Shown: one piece after another, positions 18,714-29,538 of the stretch | Position numbering within the stretch: position 1 is the first letter of the stretch | Layout of the letters: each line of letters begins with the position of its first letter | Source: Sphingomonas sp. | GTDB lineage: Bacteria; Pseudomonadota; Alphaproteobacteria; Sphingomonadales; Sphingomonadaceae | NCBI RefSeq assembly: GCF_019635515.1 | Contig: NZ_JAHBZI010000001.1 | Location: 496,001 to 560,000 of the forward strand | Length of the DNA: 64,000 nt | Direction of reading: 5' to 3' | Notes under the pieces: model-generated | What the model saw: the letters and a program-made list of their open reading frames with translations, nothing else | The model's database searches: none | What the model was told of the DNA's origin: nothing | Position numbers and translations under genes: made by a program

Positions 18714-20176
18714 TGGCTACCAGGAATGCCGAAGCGCTCGCCGCCGCCAACAAGAAATATGAATGGGGTTTCAGCTCGAACATCGAGCAGGAGTTCGCGC
18801 CCAAGGGGCTGAGCGAGGACACGGTCCGCTTCATTTCGGCCAAGAAGAACGAGCCCGAATGGATGCTGGAATATCGCCTCAAGGCGTTCCGCGCCTGGCA
18901 GGCGATGGAACTGCCCGAATGGGCCAAGCTGGCGATCCCCGAGATCGACTATCAGGACGCCTATTACTACGCCGAGCCCAAGGCGAAGCCCAAGGTCGGT
19001 AGCCTCGACGAGGTCGACCCCGAGATCCTGCGTGTCTATGAGAAGCTCGGCATCCCGATCGAGGAGCAGAAGGTGCTCGCCGGGGTCGAGGGCAGCCGCA
19101 AGGTCGCCGTCGATGCCGTGTTTGACAGCGTTTCGGTCGCGACCACCTTCCGCGCCGAGCTGGAGAGCGCCGGCGTCATCTTCCGCTCGATCAGCGAGGC
19201 GATCCGCGAATATCCTGAGCTGGTGAAGAAGTGGCTGGGCAAGGTCGTGCCGGTCCGCGACAATTTCTTCTCCGCGCTCAATGCCGCGGTCTTCAGCGAC
19301 GGCACTTTCGTCTATGTGCCCGAAGGCGTGCGCTGCCCGATGGAGCTCAGCACCTATTTCCGCATCAACGCCGAGAATACCGGCCAGTTCGAGCGGACTT
19401 TGATCGTCGCCGACAAGGGCTCGTACGTTTCGTACCTGGAAGGCTGTACCGCGCCGATGCGCGACGAGAACCAGCTCCACGCCGCGGTGGTCGAGCTGGT
19501 TGCCCTCGATGACGCCGAGATCAAATATTCAACCGTCCAGAACTGGTATCCCGGCGACGAGAACGGCAAGGGCGGCATCTTCAACTTCGTGACCAAGCGC
19601 GCGCTGTGCGCCGGCAGGAATTCGAAGGTGAGCTGGACCCAGGTCGAGACCGGCAGCGCGATCACCTGGAAATATCCGAGCTGCATCCTCCAGGGCGACG
19701 GCTCGGTCGGCGAATTCTATTCGGTCGCGGTCACCAACGGCCATCAGCAGGCCGACACCGGCACCAAGATGCTGCATATCGGCAAGAACACCCGCTCGAC
19801 GATCGTCTCCAAGGGCATCTCGGCGGGCAAGTCGAACAACACCTATCGGGGCCGCGTGCTGGTCAATGCGGCGGCGGAGAATGTCCGCAACTTCACCCAG
19901 TGCGACAGCCTGCTGCTCGGCGACCAGTGCGGCGCGCACACCGTGCCCTATATCGAGGTCAAGAACCCCTCGGCGCAGATCGAGCATGAGGCGACGACCT
20001 CGAAGATCAGCGAAGACCAGATGTTCTACGCGATGCAGCGCGGACTCGACTCCGAGGCTGCGGTGGCGCTGATCGTCAATGGCTTCGCCCGCGAGGTGCT
20101 CAAGCAGCTGCCGATGGAATTCGCGGTCGAGGCGCAGAAGCTGCTGGGGATCTCGCTGGAAGGGTCGGTCGGGTGA
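18710..20176 (+). CDS. sufB: Fe-S cluster assembly scaffold SufB
   Basis: A 488-residue subunit of the SufBC2D scaffold on which new iron-sulfur clusters form in the cytoplasm. Family motifs are present throughout, for example [46 protein letters not shown] and the late [14 protein letters not shown] that holds the key cysteine. It begins MMATRN, overlapping the regulator stop by four bases, and ends overlapping the next gene by GTGA. It works with SufC and SufD encoded downstream. Confidence 0.97.
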   Translation: MMATRNAEALAAANKKYEWGFSSNIEQEFAPKGLSEDTVRFISAKKNEPEWMLEYRLKAFRAWQAMELPEWAKLAIPEIDYQDAYYYAEPKAKPKVGSLDEVDPEILRVYEKLGIPIEEQKVLAGVEGSRKVAVDAVFDSVSVATTFRAELESAGVIFRSISEAIREYPELVKKWLGKVVPVRDNFFSALNAAVFSDGTFVYVPEGVRCPMELSTYFRINAENTGQFERTLIVADKGSYVSYLEGCTAPMRDENQLHAAVVELVALDDAEIKYSTVQNWYPGDENGKGGIFNFVTKRALCAGRNSKVSWTQVETGSAITWKYPSCILQGDGSVGEFYSVAVTNGHQQADTGTKMLHIGKNTRSTIVSKGISAGKSNNTYRGRVLVNAAAENVRNFTQCDSLLLGDQCGAHTVPYIEVKNPSAQIEHEATTSKISEDQMFYAMQRGLDSEAAVALIVNGFAREVLKQLPMEFAVEAQKLLGISLEGSVG

Positions 20177-20415
20177 TCCTCGCCGGTGGTCTCCTCTTAG
20201 TGGTGATGGGCCTTTACTCTGCTTGTCGGATTCTGCGGTATGCACTGGGCGGGAAGGCGTTCGTGTTCAGCGATGCCTCTGGCAAAGGCCTGGCGGGTGA
20301 ACAGGCGGCGGGTGCGCCGAATACCATGTTCTCAGCAACTCTAGTCATGAACCTGCTCGGCGCATCCGGGCTCATCATCGTGGGTGGGCTGTTGTTGTGG
20401 AGTGCGGTCGGATGA
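20173..20415 (+). CDS. Small two-helix membrane protein inside the SUF operon
   Basis: 80 residues from a GTG that overlaps the sufB stop. Helix one is [20 protein letters not shown] and helix two [18 protein letters not shown], separated by a polar loop with a single aspartate-serine stretch ([15 protein letters not shown]). It predicts an inner-membrane hairpin. The overlap on both sides (GTGA and ATGA) means it is translated with the SUF proteins. No domain is recognised. Its role could be membrane docking of the machinery, or it could be a passenger. Confidence 0.75.
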   Translation: MILAGGLLLVVMGLYSACRILRYALGGKAFVFSDASGKGLAGEQAAGAPNTMFSATLVMNLLGASGLIIVGGLLLWSAVG

Positions 20416-20927
20416 TCGCCGCCTTCCTCCTTTTCCTCGCCGCGCAGGACGTACCCAAGCCCGTCGCCACAGCCCCGGCGGAAGACGACCAATATGACGA
20501 GATCGTCGTCAAGGCGACTTATGGCACCACGACGATGCTGTTCGACAAGGGCAGCGACAACAAGCTGCGCAATTGCCGGATCATGGTTTCGAGCGGCAGC
20601 CAGAAGCGCGACACCAACGCCTGTCAGGCGACGCCGGTCTGCTATGAGAAGACCGCCGATCAGGTCACCGATTGCGTCGCGCTGACGGCGATCGAGCCTT
20701 CGGCGATCGGCGGGCTGAAGGGCGCTCTCGGCACCGCGCAGCCGCCGGTGTTCGACATGCCCAAGCTGGTTCAGCCCAAGCCGGCGCCGTTGCCCGGCAC
20801 GCTCGGCCCGGCGCTCGCGCATGACGATCCCGATAGCGACCGCCAGCGTGCCAAGAAACTTCCGCCCCCGCCCAAAAATGAGGGCAGCGGCCCCGTGATC
20901 CGGTTCGGCAATGTCGAAGACAAGTGA
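20412..20927 (+). CDS. Exported protein of unknown function inside the SUF operon
   Basis: 171 residues from an ATG that overlaps the previous stop. The N-terminus is a short signal peptide ([17 protein letters not shown]). The mature part has four cysteines at about 55, 71, 77 and 88, suited to two disulfides. It also contains DEIVVKATYG and a proline-rich C-terminal third (PKPAPLPGTLGP, LPPPPKNEG). It is predicted to be periplasmic, which is odd for a gene between sufB and sufC. I do not recognise the family. Confidence 0.75.
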   Translation: MIAAFLLFLAAQDVPKPVATAPAEDDQYDEIVVKATYGTTTMLFDKGSDNKLRNCRIMVSSGSQKRDTNACQATPVCYEKTADQVTDCVALTAIEPSAIGGLKGALGTAQPPVFDMPKLVQPKPAPLPGTLGPALAHDDPDSDRQRAKKLPPPPKNEGSGPVIRFGNVEDK

Positions 20928-20975
20928 TCCCCGGCCGGCGGCGGACCCGCGACGAACCTTCAACGTGAACGGACA

Positions 20976-21718
<743 letters not shown>

Positions 21719-21722
<4 letters not shown>

Positions 21723-22846
21723 CCACGCTCGAACTTCCTTCTCCCAAGCAGGAGGAATGGCGCTGGTCCGACATGGCGGCGCTCAAGGCGGCGGCTGGAG
21801 TCGAACCGCATACTTCGAATATCGATCCCGCGTCGCTGTTCCTCGATCTCGACGGCCCGCGCTTGCTGTTCGTCGACGGCACATTCGAGCCCGCGCACAG
21901 CCGCCCCGGCCCGGTGCAGGTTGGCCGGATCGTTCCCGATAGCGCGCATCCGCTAGGCGGTCGTGCGGGGGGCGAGGGCTGGATGCTGTCGCTCGATGCG
22001 GAAGCAGCCGTGACGGGCATCCAGATCGTCCATCTCGGTTCGGGCGGCGAAAGCCATGTGCCCGCCAGGATCGTGCTCGGCGAAGATGCGGTGGCATCGG
22101 TGGTCGAAACCTATGCCGGACTGGGCTGGGCCAACCGGATCGCGACGATCTCGCTGGCGAAGGGCGCCCGGATGATGCGTTCGGTGCGGCTGTTGCAGGA
22201 CAAGGGCTTCGTCTCGATCCGCGACGAGGCCGAGATCGGTGAGGCGGCGAGTCTGGTCTCGATCTTCCTCGGCGCCGGGGGCATGGGCACGCGCATCGAC
22301 GGCGCGCTGACGCTGACCGGCAAGGGCGCATTCGCCGAAATGGGCGGCGCGCTGCTGACGCGCGGATCGCAGCGCCAGGAATGCGCGGTATCGGTGCGGC
22401 ACGAGGAAACCGACGGCAGCTCGCGCCAGATCTGGCGGGCGGTGGCGGCGGACAAATCCATGGCGAGCCTCGCCGCCCGCGTCGAAGTCGCGCGCGGCGC
22501 GCAGAAGACCGACGGCGAGCAATCCTTGCGCGGGCTTTTGTTGCAGCGGACCGCAACAGTGAACCTCAAGCCCGAACTTGAAATCTTCGCCGACGATGTG
22601 AAATGCGCGCACGGCGCCACGGTCGGCGAGCTCGACAAGCGTGCGCTGTTCTATCTCCAGTCGCGCGGCATCGACGAAGCTCGCGCCACGGCGATGCTGA
22701 CGCGGGCATTTGTGGCCGACGCACTGGCGCGGATCGGCGAGGATGATGTGCGCGAGGTGTTCGAGGTGGATGCGGATCGCTGGTTGGAGGGCAATCAGTT
22801 CCCCTCCCGCTTGCGGGAGGGGCTAGGGGAGGGCGTGTCACAATGA
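21719..22846 (+). CDS. sufD: Fe-S cluster assembly protein SufD
   Basis: A 375-residue SufBC2D scaffold partner starting at a GTG overlapping the sufC stop. The beta-helix region is similar in plan to SufB (GAFAEMGGALLTRGSQ, ADDVKCAHGATVGELDKRAL, the latter a SufD hallmark). RSRGIDEARATAMLTRAF is in the C-terminal helical part. The final residues (NQFPSRLREGLGEGVSQ) are not family sequence: they are encoded by the left arm of a palindromic repeat that spans into sufS. The stop overlaps the sufS start by ATGA. Confidence 0.95.
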
Positions 22847-22900
22847 CCGGCGTTTCTCTGGGACAGGCCCTCCCCCGACCCCTCCCGCAAGCGGGAGGGG
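22801..22900. repeat. Inverted repeat spanning the sufD-sufS junction
   Basis: Two 34-base arms, 22801-22834 and 22867-22900, each with the core CCCCTCCCGCTTGCGGGAGG and differing at three positions when one is inverted. The arms lie inside coding sequence: the left codes the SufD C-terminus and the right the SufS N-terminus (PRPLPQAGGE). The short sequence between holds the overlapping stop and start. Confidence 0.85.
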
Positions 22901-24090
22901 AGCCTTTGGACGTCCTCGCCGATTTTCCGGCGATCCCCGCCGGCTGGGCCTATCTCGATACCGCCGCGACCGCGCAAAAGCCGAAGCCCGTGCTGGAAGC
23001 GATCAACCGCGCTTATGGCGAGACCTATGCGACGGTGCATCGCGGCGTGTACCAGCGCTCGGCCGATATGACGCTCGCTTACGAGGCGGCCCGCCAGCGC
23101 ACTGCCAAGTTCATCGGCGCGCGGGAGGATGAGATCGTCTTCGTCCGAGGCGCGACCGAGGCGATCAATCTCGTCGCGCAGAGCTGGGCCGGCACCCAGC
23201 TCAAGGCCGGCGACCGCATCCTGCTTTCCACGCTCGAGCATCATTCGAACATCGTGCCGTGGCAGATGATCGCCGAAAAGACGGGCGCCGAGATCGACGT
23301 GGTCCCGCTCGATCGGGAGCAGCGCATCGATCTCGACGCGATGGCGCGGATGCTGACCCCCGATCACAAGCTGGTCGCGCTGGCGCATGTTTCGAACGTG
23401 CTCGGCTCGGTGCTCGACGTGAAGCGCGCTGCCGCCTTGGCGCATTCGGTCGGTGCGAAGATTCTGATCGACGGCTGCCAGGCCGTGCCGCGCATGCCTG
23501 TCGATGTCGTCGATCTCGACTGCGACTTCTACGTCTTCTCGGGCCACAAGCTGTACGGCCCGACCGGCATCGGCGTGCTGTGGGGCCGCTACGAGCTGCT
23601 CGACGCGATGCCGCCTTATCAGGGCGGCGGATCGATGATCGACCGGGTCAGCTTTGCCGGCACGACCTACGCGCCGCCGCCGGGCCGGTTCGAGGCGGGC
23701 ACGCCGCATATCGTCGGCGTCGTCGGGCTGCATGCCGCGATCGACTATGTCGAGGGCATCGGGCTGGATCGCATCCACGCCCATGAGACCGCCTTGGTCC
23801 GCCAGGCGCGCGAGGCGCTCTCGAAGCTCAACAGCGTTCGCCTGTTCGGGCCCGACGATGCCGCAGGGATCGTCAGCTTCGCGGTCGAGGGGGTGCATCC
23901 GCACGACGTCGCCACCATATTGGATGAGGGCAATGTCGCGATCCGCGCCGGGCATCATTGCGCCCAGCCGCTGATGGAGGCGCTGGGCGTGCCGGCAACC
24001 GCGCGGGCGAGCTTCGGGGTGTATAACAGCGCCGCCGATATCGACGCGCTGATCAAGGGTATCGAGCGAGTGACGAGGATCTTCGGGTGA
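22843..24090 (+). CDS. sufS: Cysteine desulfurase SufS
   Basis: A 415-residue PLP enzyme releasing sulfur from cysteine as an enzyme persulfide for the SUF scaffold. The PLP lysine is in FSGHKLYGPTG (Lys236), and the persulfide cysteine in RAGHHCAQPLME (Cys373). The HHSNIVPWQ and DGCQAVPR motifs are group II features. The first ~20 residues come from the repeat arm at 22867-22900; family sequence begins at about DFPAIPAGWAYLDTAATAQ. No SufE is seen in this operon. Confidence 0.96.
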   Translation: MTGVSLGQALPRPLPQAGGEPLDVLADFPAIPAGWAYLDTAATAQKPKPVLEAINRAYGETYATVHRGVYQRSADMTLAYEAARQRTAKFIGAREDEIVFVRGATEAINLVAQSWAGTQLKAGDRILLSTLEHHSNIVPWQMIAEKTGAEIDVVPLDREQRIDLDAMARMLTPDHKLVALAHVSNVLGSVLDVKRAAALAHSVGAKILIDGCQAVPRMPVDVVDLDCDFYVFSGHKLYGPTGIGVLWGRYELLDAMPPYQGGGSMIDRVSFAGTTYAPPPGRFEAGTPHIVGVVGLHAAIDYVEGIGLDRIHAHETALVRQAREALSKLNSVRLFGPDDAAGIVSFAVEGVHPHDVATILDEGNVAIRAGHHCAQPLMEALGVPATARASFGVYNSAADIDALIKGIERVTRIFG

Positions 24091-24545
24091 GCGACAAGTT
24101 CGAAATCGAGCAGGTGGATGCGGTGACTCCGCCGCCCAAGGCGCGTGTCGAGGATGCGCGCGAGGGGTTTGAACGCAAGAAGGATTATCTCGCGGGCTTC
24201 CTCGCGCAGAAGCCGCAGCCCTTGTCCGGGGGAGAGCCCGGCGGCGAAGTCTATGAGGCGATCATCGCCGCGCTCAAGGATATCTACGATCCCGAGATCC
24301 CGGTAAACATCTACGATCTCGGGCTGATCTATGGCGTCGAAGTCACCGATGACGGCCATGCCGCCGTCACGATGACGCTGACGACGCCGCATTGCCCCGT
24401 CGCCGAGTCGATGCCCGCCGAAGTCGAGTTGCGCGTCGGCTCGGTGCCCGGCGTCGGCCATGCCGAAGTCAATCTCGTCTGGGATCCGCCCTGGGATCCG
24501 CAGAAGATGACCGACGATGCTAAGCTCGAACTGGGGATGTTGTGA
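24087..24545 (+). CDS. SUF system DUF59 (MIP18-like) Fe-S assembly protein
   Basis: A 152-residue protein from a GTG overlapping the sufS stop. The MIP18/DUF59 core is clear: IYDPEIPVNIYDLGLIYGVE (~72-91), then LTTPHCPVAE with the reactive cysteine, and LVWDPPWDP near the end. Proteins of this type, including SufT, help mature iron-sulfur proteins. The first ~55 residues are a charged extension without known fold. It is followed by a hairpin and then sufA. Confidence 0.9.
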   Translation: MSDKFEIEQVDAVTPPPKARVEDAREGFERKKDYLAGFLAQKPQPLSGGEPGGEVYEAIIAALKDIYDPEIPVNIYDLGLIYGVEVTDDGHAAVTMTLTTPHCPVAESMPAEVELRVGSVPGVGHAEVNLVWDPPWDPQKMTDDAKLELGML

Positions 24546-24547
24546 AA

Positions 24548-24575
24548 AAGCCCCTTCCCTTCGGGAGAGGGGCTT
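24548..24575 (+). terminator. Intra-operon hairpin before sufA
   Basis: AAGCCCCTTCCC, a TTC loop and GGGAGAGGGGCTT form a stem between the DUF59 gene and sufA, directly before the Shine-Dalgarno GGAGAAG. No T-run follows, so full termination is unlikely. It may stabilise or segment the long mRNA. It resembles the short palindrome arms found elsewhere in the window. Confidence 0.45.
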
Positions 24576-24585
24576 GGAGAAGACG

Positions 24586-24942
24586 ATGACGGAAGCCAAA
24601 ATTCGCGAACGCCCGGCGGCTCTGAATCTCACGCCCAGCGCCGAGGCGCGCATCGCCGATCTGATGGCGAAGGCGCCCGCCGAGGCGATCGGAGTCAAGC
24701 TCTCGACCCCGCGCCGCGGCTGTTCGGGGCTGGCCTATTCGGTCGATTATGTCACCGAAGCCAAGGCGTTCGACGAGAAGATCGTTACGCCCGGCGGCAC
24801 GCTCTATGTCGATGGCGGCTCGATCCTGTACCTCATCGGCTCGACGATGGACTGGGTCGAGGACGATTTCGCCGCGGGCTTCGTGTTCAACAATCCCAAC
24901 GCCAAGGGCGCGTGCGGCTGCGGCGAGAGCTTCACGGTATGA
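24586..24942 (+). CDS. sufA: A-type Fe-S carrier SufA/ErpA family
   Basis: A 118-residue protein from the ATG at 24586, preceded by GGAGAAGACG. It carries clusters from the scaffold to apo-proteins. The three ligand cysteines are in RRGCSGLAY and GACGCGESF, the standard CxnCxC pattern. The longer in-frame extension upstream was rejected as it reads through the hairpin. The stop overlaps the next start by ATGA. SufA is chosen over ErpA from operon position. Confidence 0.93.
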   Translation: MTEAKIRERPAALNLTPSAEARIADLMAKAPAEAIGVKLSTPRRGCSGLAYSVDYVTEAKAFDEKIVTPGGTLYVDGGSILYLIGSTMDWVEDDFAAGFVFNNPNAKGACGCGESFTV

Positions 24943-25406
24943 GCGTCGCCTTTCGTCGCGAGAGCGACGAGGACCATAAGGAACCCAAATTCGAGCTGCC
25001 GCTGCCCGTCGGACCGAACATGGTCACCGCGCGCGGGCTAGCGCTGATCGAAGCCAGGGAAGCCGAACTCGAGGCGGCGATTGCCGCAGAGCAGGAAGAG
25101 GAGCCACGCGAGGCGCTCAAGCGCGAACTGCGCTATTGGCAGACCCGCCGCACCACCGCCCAGATCGCGCCACCGCCGGAAGAAGGCGTCGCCGGCATAG
25201 GCTCGCGGGTGACGATCAAGCTCGCCGGCAAGGTGCGGACCATCGACATTGTCGGTCATGACGAAGCCGATCCGTCGGCGGATCGCGTCTCATTCGCGGC
25301 CCCGCTCGCGCAAGTGCTGATTGGCGGCGAGCAAGGCGAGCGGGTCGATTTCAACGGCAGGACCGAAGCGATCGAAATAGTCGCGGTGGAGCTTATCCCT
25401 CGATAA
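24939..25406 (+). CDS. GreA/GreB-like protein at the end of the SUF operon
   Basis: 155 residues. The C-terminal half matches the FKBP-like domain of transcript-cleavage factors (IGSRVTIKLAGKVRTIDIVG, then RVSFAAPLAQVLIGGEQGER). The N-terminal half is a helical coil (TARGLALIEAREAELEAA, ALKRELRYWQTRRTTAQI) that looks shorter than the GreA/B hairpin and lacks the usual acidic tip. It would bind the RNA polymerase secondary channel or compete with Gre factors. It is translationally coupled to sufA and converges on the histidine kinase gene, whose end it overlaps by 14 bases. Confidence 0.78.
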   Translation: MSVAFRRESDEDHKEPKFELPLPVGPNMVTARGLALIEAREAELEAAIAAEQEEEPREALKRELRYWQTRRTTAQIAPPPEEGVAGIGSRVTIKLAGKVRTIDIVGHDEADPSADRVSFAAPLAQVLIGGEQGERVDFNGRTEAIEIVAVELIPR

Positions 25407-28400
25407 TCCCGCGGATGCGCGTCGCCAGCGCTTCCATCGCGAAGGGCTTGGTGATCATCGTCATGCCGGGCTCAAGGAAGCCCGAGGCCAGCGCCGCGTT
25501 CTCGGCATAGCCGGTCATGAACAGCACCTTCAGCCCCGGCCGCACTTCGCGCCCCGCATCCGCCACCTGCCGGCCATTCAGCCCGGGCAGCCCGATATCG
25601 GTGACCAACAGGTCGATCCGCTTCTTCGAGCGCAATATCTCGACACCCTTGGGCCCATCGGCGGCCTCGATCGCGCGATAGCCGAGCTCGCTCAGCGTCT
25701 CGACGATCAGCCCGCGCACCACCGGCTCGTCCTCGACGACCAGCACGACCTCGCCCTGATCGGTAACGTGCGCCTCGCTCAGCTGCGGCATTTCCTCCTC
25801 GCCCTCGGCATGGCCGCGGTGGCGCGGGAGATAGAGCTTGAAGGTGGTGCCCTCGCCGACCTCCGAATAGATCTTGGCATAGCCCTCCGACTGGCGCGCG
25901 AAGCCATAGATCATCGACAGGCCAAGCCCGGTGCCCTGGCCGATCGGCTTGGTGGTGAAGAAGGGTTCGAACGCCTTGGCGATGGTGTCGGCATCCATGC
26001 CGGTACCGGTGTCGGTCACGCAGATGCAGACATATTGGCCGGGCTTCACGTCGCGCTGGCGGGCGGCATAGGCGTCATCGAGATGGGCGTTGCAGGTCTC
26101 GATGGTCAGCTTGCCGCCCTCGGGCATCGCGTCGCGGGCGTTGATGACGAGGTTGAGGATCGCGTTTTCGAGCTGGTTGGGGTCGCAGAGCGTCAGCCAC
26201 AGCCCGCCCGCCAATACCAGCTCCAGCTCGATCCGCTCGCCGATCGTGCGGCGGAGCAGGTCCTCCATCGAAGCGACCAGCGGATTGGCGCGGACCGGGC
26301 GCGGATCGAGCGGCTGACGGCGCGAGAAGGCGAGCAGGCGATGGGTGAGGGCGGCGGCGCGATTGGCGGCGGTCGTCGCGCCGGCGAGGAAGCGGCCGAT
26401 CTCGGTCAGGCGCCCCTGCGAGACGCGGCGCTCGATGATCTCGAGGCTGCCGGTGATGCCTTGCAGCAGATTGTTGAAATCATGGGCGATGCCGCCGGTC
26501 AGCTGGCCGACAGCCTCCATCTTCTGCGACTGGCGCAGCGCTTCCTCGGCGGTCGCCAGCGCTTCGGCGGCCTCGCGCTCGGCGGTCACGTCGCGGCCGA
26601 AGCCATAGACCATGTCCGCCTCGGGCACGCTGGTGAAGGCGATGGTCCGGCGCTCGCCGCTTTTGGTCTTGAACACCGTGTCATGCTCGTCGAGCGGCTT
26701 GCCTTCGGCGAGCGTGCCGAGGTTGCGTGTCGCATTGCCGACATCCTCGGCATCGATGAAATCGCGAACGTCGCGCCCGATCGTCTCGCGTTCGCTCCAG
26801 CCGAGCAGCCGCGTCCAGGACGGGTTCACCGCGAAGACCACGCCGTCAAGATTGACGACCAGCTTGACCACCGGCGACAGGTTCCAGATCCGCTCGCGCT
26901 CGCGCGCCAGCATGCGTTCCTGGGTGATGTCCCGGCCAACGCCGTGGACGCGGCCATCTTCGGGCACCGCGGTCCAGGCGAGCAGCCGGTAGGTGCCGTG
27001 GACCGAGCGCCAGCGGTTTTCGAAAGCGAGCGTCTTGTCGCCCCGCGCGAGCCCGGCGATCTCGGATTCGGTCGCGCGCTGATCGTCGGGATGGACGAAG
27101 TCGCTCAGCCGCTTGCCGAGCATCTCGGGCTCTTGCCAGCCGAGCATTCGCGTCGCGGTCGGGTTCACGGCGGTGATGACCCCGTCATAGTCACAGACCA
27201 GCAGCAGATCCTGCGACAGCGTCCACATCCGGTCGCGGTCGCGCGCGGTCTCGGCCTCGGCGAGCTTCTGGTCGTGAATGTCGGTGTTGGAGCCGATCCA
27301 GCGCAGGATACGGCCGTCATCGGCGCGGATCGGCAGCGCCCGCACGAGATGCCAGCGATACTGGCCATCGCCGCGCTCGATGCGGAATTCGGTTTCGTAG
27401 TCCTCGCCGGTTTCGATCGAGCGCGCCCAGCGCGCGCCCGCCACTTCGCGGTCGTCGGGATGGACGATTGCTGCCCAGCCTTGCCCGCGCAATGCGTCTG
27501 CGCTGCGGCCGCTATATTCGACGACACGATCGTTGAACCAGTCGAGCAGCCCGGTCGGCGGCGCGGTCCAGACATGGTTCGGCATCGTCTGGGCGAAGGT
27601 GCGGAACTGCGCTTCGCTGGCGTTGATCGCGTCCTGCGCCTGCACGCGCTCGGTCACGTCGACGCCATCGACGAAGATGCCGTTGATCCGGCCATCGGCG
27701 CCGGCGATCGGCTGGTAGACGAAGTCTACGAAGCGCTCGCCGAGCGGGCCCATGTCGAAGCGCGCGGCGGTGAGCGCCAGCGCCTCTCCGCTGGCGAAAA
27801 CCTGGTCGAGCAACGCCACATAGCCCTGATCGACCGCTTCGGGCAGCGCCTCGGCGACGGTCTTGCCGAGGACCTCGCGCCCGCCGACGATGCGGCGATA
27901 TGCCGGATTGGCCATCACGAAGCGATGCTCATGGCCTTCGAGCAGCGCCATGAAATTTGGCGCCTGTTCATACATCTGCGCCAGCCGCATCCGCTCGTCG
28001 TTGAGCTGGCGGTCGGCGAGCACCTTCTCGGTGGTCTCCACGACGATCGCGATCACCCCGAGCGGGGTGCCGTTCTCGTCGATCACCGGCGAATAATCGA
28101 GATCGAGCCAGGCGGGTTCGAGACCGTTGCGGCGGTCGAGCGCCAGTTCCTGCTCGGTATAGGAAAGCGTCTTGCCCTCGCGGAACACGGTCTTGACGAT
28201 ATTGTCGTTGAAATCGGCGACCTCGGGCCATGCCTCGCGCACGTCCATGCCGAGAAGCTGGGGATGCCGCTTGCCCGCGAAAACCGAATAGCCATCGTTA
28301 TAGATCATCACGCCGGGCTCGCCCCACAGCGTCACCATCGGGATCGGCGAGCGCAGCATCATGCCCAGTTGCGCGCGCATCGCTGCGGGCCAAGTGTCGA

Positions 28401-28542
28401 TCGGCCCGAGGCTGGTCTTCGACCAGTCGAACGCCGCGATCAAATCCCCTAGCTGGCCTCCCCCCTTGAGAAAGCCGGCGCCTTTGCCGTCCATGCGGGC
28501 CGATCTCTGTTCCGGCGAAGAAGTCGCCGTAAAGGCGTTCAA
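25393..28542 (-). CDS. Multi-PAS hybrid sensor histidine kinase
   Basis: A 1049-residue signalling protein with no transmembrane helix. Five PAS/PAC-type units follow one another to about residue 660 (for example [60 protein letters not shown]). The kinase core has the phospho-acceptor in [13 protein letters not shown] (His ~686) and ATP-lid motifs [14 protein letters not shown] and [17 protein letters not shown]-terminal receiver follows with its aspartate in [13 protein letters not shown] (~980). The HDFNN box is typical of the HWE-adjacent hybrid kinases. Redox or light sensing by PAS is possible; no flavin cysteine motif was seen. No partner regulator adjoins. Confidence 0.92.
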   Translation of the reverse strand: MNAFTATSSPEQRSARMDGKGAGFLKGGGQLGDLIAAFDWSKTSLGPIDTWPAAMRAQLGMMLRSPIPMVTLWGEPGVMIYNDGYSVFAGKRHPQLLGMDVREAWPEVADFNDNIVKTVFREGKTLSYTEQELALDRRNGLEPAWLDLDYSPVIDENGTPLGVIAIVVETTEKVLADRQLNDERMRLAQMYEQAPNFMALLEGHEHRFVMANPAYRRIVGGREVLGKTVAEALPEAVDQGYVALLDQVFASGEALALTAARFDMGPLGERFVDFVYQPIAGADGRINGIFVDGVDVTERVQAQDAINASEAQFRTFAQTMPNHVWTAPPTGLLDWFNDRVVEYSGRSADALRGQGWAAIVHPDDREVAGARWARSIETGEDYETEFRIERGDGQYRWHLVRALPIRADDGRILRWIGSNTDIHDQKLAEAETARDRDRMWTLSQDLLLVCDYDGVITAVNPTATRMLGWQEPEMLGKRLSDFVHPDDQRATESEIAGLARGDKTLAFENRWRSVHGTYRLLAWTAVPEDGRVHGVGRDITQERMLARERERIWNLSPVVKLVVNLDGVVFAVNPSWTRLLGWSERETIGRDVRDFIDAEDVGNATRNLGTLAEGKPLDEHDTVFKTKSGERRTIAFTSVPEADMVYGFGRDVTAEREAAEALATAEEALRQSQKMEAVGQLTGGIAHDFNNLLQGITGSLEIIERRVSQGRLTEIGRFLAGATTAANRAAALTHRLLAFSRRQPLDPRPVRANPLVASMEDLLRRTIGERIELELVLAGGLWLTLCDPNQLENAILNLVINARDAMPEGGKLTIETCNAHLDDAYAARQRDVKPGQYVCICVTDTGTGMDADTIAKAFEPFFTTKPIGQGTGLGLSMIYGFARQSEGYAKIYSEVGEGTTFKLYLPRHRGHAEGEEEMPQLSEAHVTDQGEVVLVVEDEPVVRGLIVETLSELGYRAIEAADGPKGVEILRSKKRIDLLVTDIGLPGLNGRQVADAGREVRPGLKVLFMTGYAENAALASGFLEPGMTMITKPFAMEALATRIRGIIEG

Positions 28543-28596
28543 CGCGGTCAGGCCTATTGCGTTCCCGCAACGAATTCCCGATTTGGGAATGACCGG

Positions 28597-29538
28597 TCAG
28601 TCGAACGCGATCAGCGGCGGCCGCCCCCGCCAATATGCCGTCGCGGGCGCGTCCATCGGGAAACCGCCATAGGCCAGCCCGCGGAGTGCGCGGTCAAGCT
28701 GCGCCGCGACCGCCGCGCCGGCGGCTGCCAGCTCGGGGCGCTGCATCCACGCCATCGAGATCAGATAGCCCTTGGGGGTGCGCTCCAATATGCCATCGAC
28801 GACCATCGCCTCGAGATTGTTGCGCACCGTCGAATAGGGAATGGCAACGGCGCGGGCGAGGACGCTGGCGCCGATGGGCGTGCGTAACGCGTCCGGCGGC
28901 GGCGAATAGATATCGGCATACCGATGCGCGAGCCCGTGATCGAAGGTATAACGCCGCGCGTTCCCCGTCATCAGCGAGACATAGAGGAAGGGCCGCTGCC
29001 AGTTGAGCGTCGGATGCGGCGGAACGCCGAACTCGAACGCGTGCATCAGCGTGTCGATCGCCGCACGCTCGATGGTGGCGCGCGAAACGCCCGTGCCCCG
29101 CACCACCGGCAGCGGGTAGTCGAGCGTCACGAAGTCCTCGATCATCTTGATCATGTAATCGTGGCAAGCGGCGCGAAGCGCCACAACCATCGGCTGCGTC
29201 ACGACATGATCGGGCACGAACGGGCCGGCCTCGCAGCGCTCGACAAGCCCCATCGCCACCAGCCGGTTGCACAGCCGGCGCATCGTCTCGAACGGACGCT
29301 TTGTGGAGCGGCTCAGCGCGCTGATGCTGGTCGGCGCCATCGTGCCGATGCCGGTGCCATCGAGATCGGCGCGGCGCAGCAAGGTCACAAACAGCAGGCC
29401 GATATCGATATCGCCGTCGAAATGTCGCGTCAGCGCGGCGCAGAAATGCAGGCAATATTCGGCGACGCCACGCACCGCGATCCGCGCGAACGGCCGGTAC
29501 GCCGCCGCATTCTGAAAGCGATCCTCCTCCGATTTCAA
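28597..29538 (-). CDS. Protein with two winged-helix-like regions, putative regulator
   Basis: 313 residues with no close family recognised. Two segments look like winged helix-turn-helix: TSISALSRSTKRPFETMRRL with CNRLVAMGLVERCEAG (~70-105), and TPIGASVLARAVAIPYSTVR with NNLEAMVVDGILERTPKGYL (~220-260). Each ends in the beta-hairpin pattern of MarR/GntR-type domains. The middle is helical and could be a sensing or dimer domain. A symmetric two-headed DNA-binding protein is the simplest reading. It lies 54 bases from the kinase start on the same strand, so they may be linked. Confidence 0.65.
   Translation of the reverse strand: MKSEEDRFQNAAAYRPFARIAVRGVAEYCLHFCAALTRHFDGDIDIGLLFVTLLRRADLDGTGIGTMAPTSISALSRSTKRPFETMRRLCNRLVAMGLVERCEAGPFVPDHVVTQPMVVALRAACHDYMIKMIEDFVTLDYPLPVVRGTGVSRATIERAAIDTLMHAFEFGVPPHPTLNWQRPFLYVSLMTGNARRYTFDHGLAHRYADIYSPPPDALRTPIGASVLARAVAIPYSTVRNNLEAMVVDGILERTPKGYLISMAWMQRPELAAAGAAVAAQLDRALRGLAYGGFPMDAPATAYWRGRPPLIAFD

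Noticed and set aside
25768..28452. A plus-strand open frame of 894 codons opposite the histidine kinase.
   Set aside because: Composition and lack of motifs show a shadow of the kinase gene in a high-GC genome.
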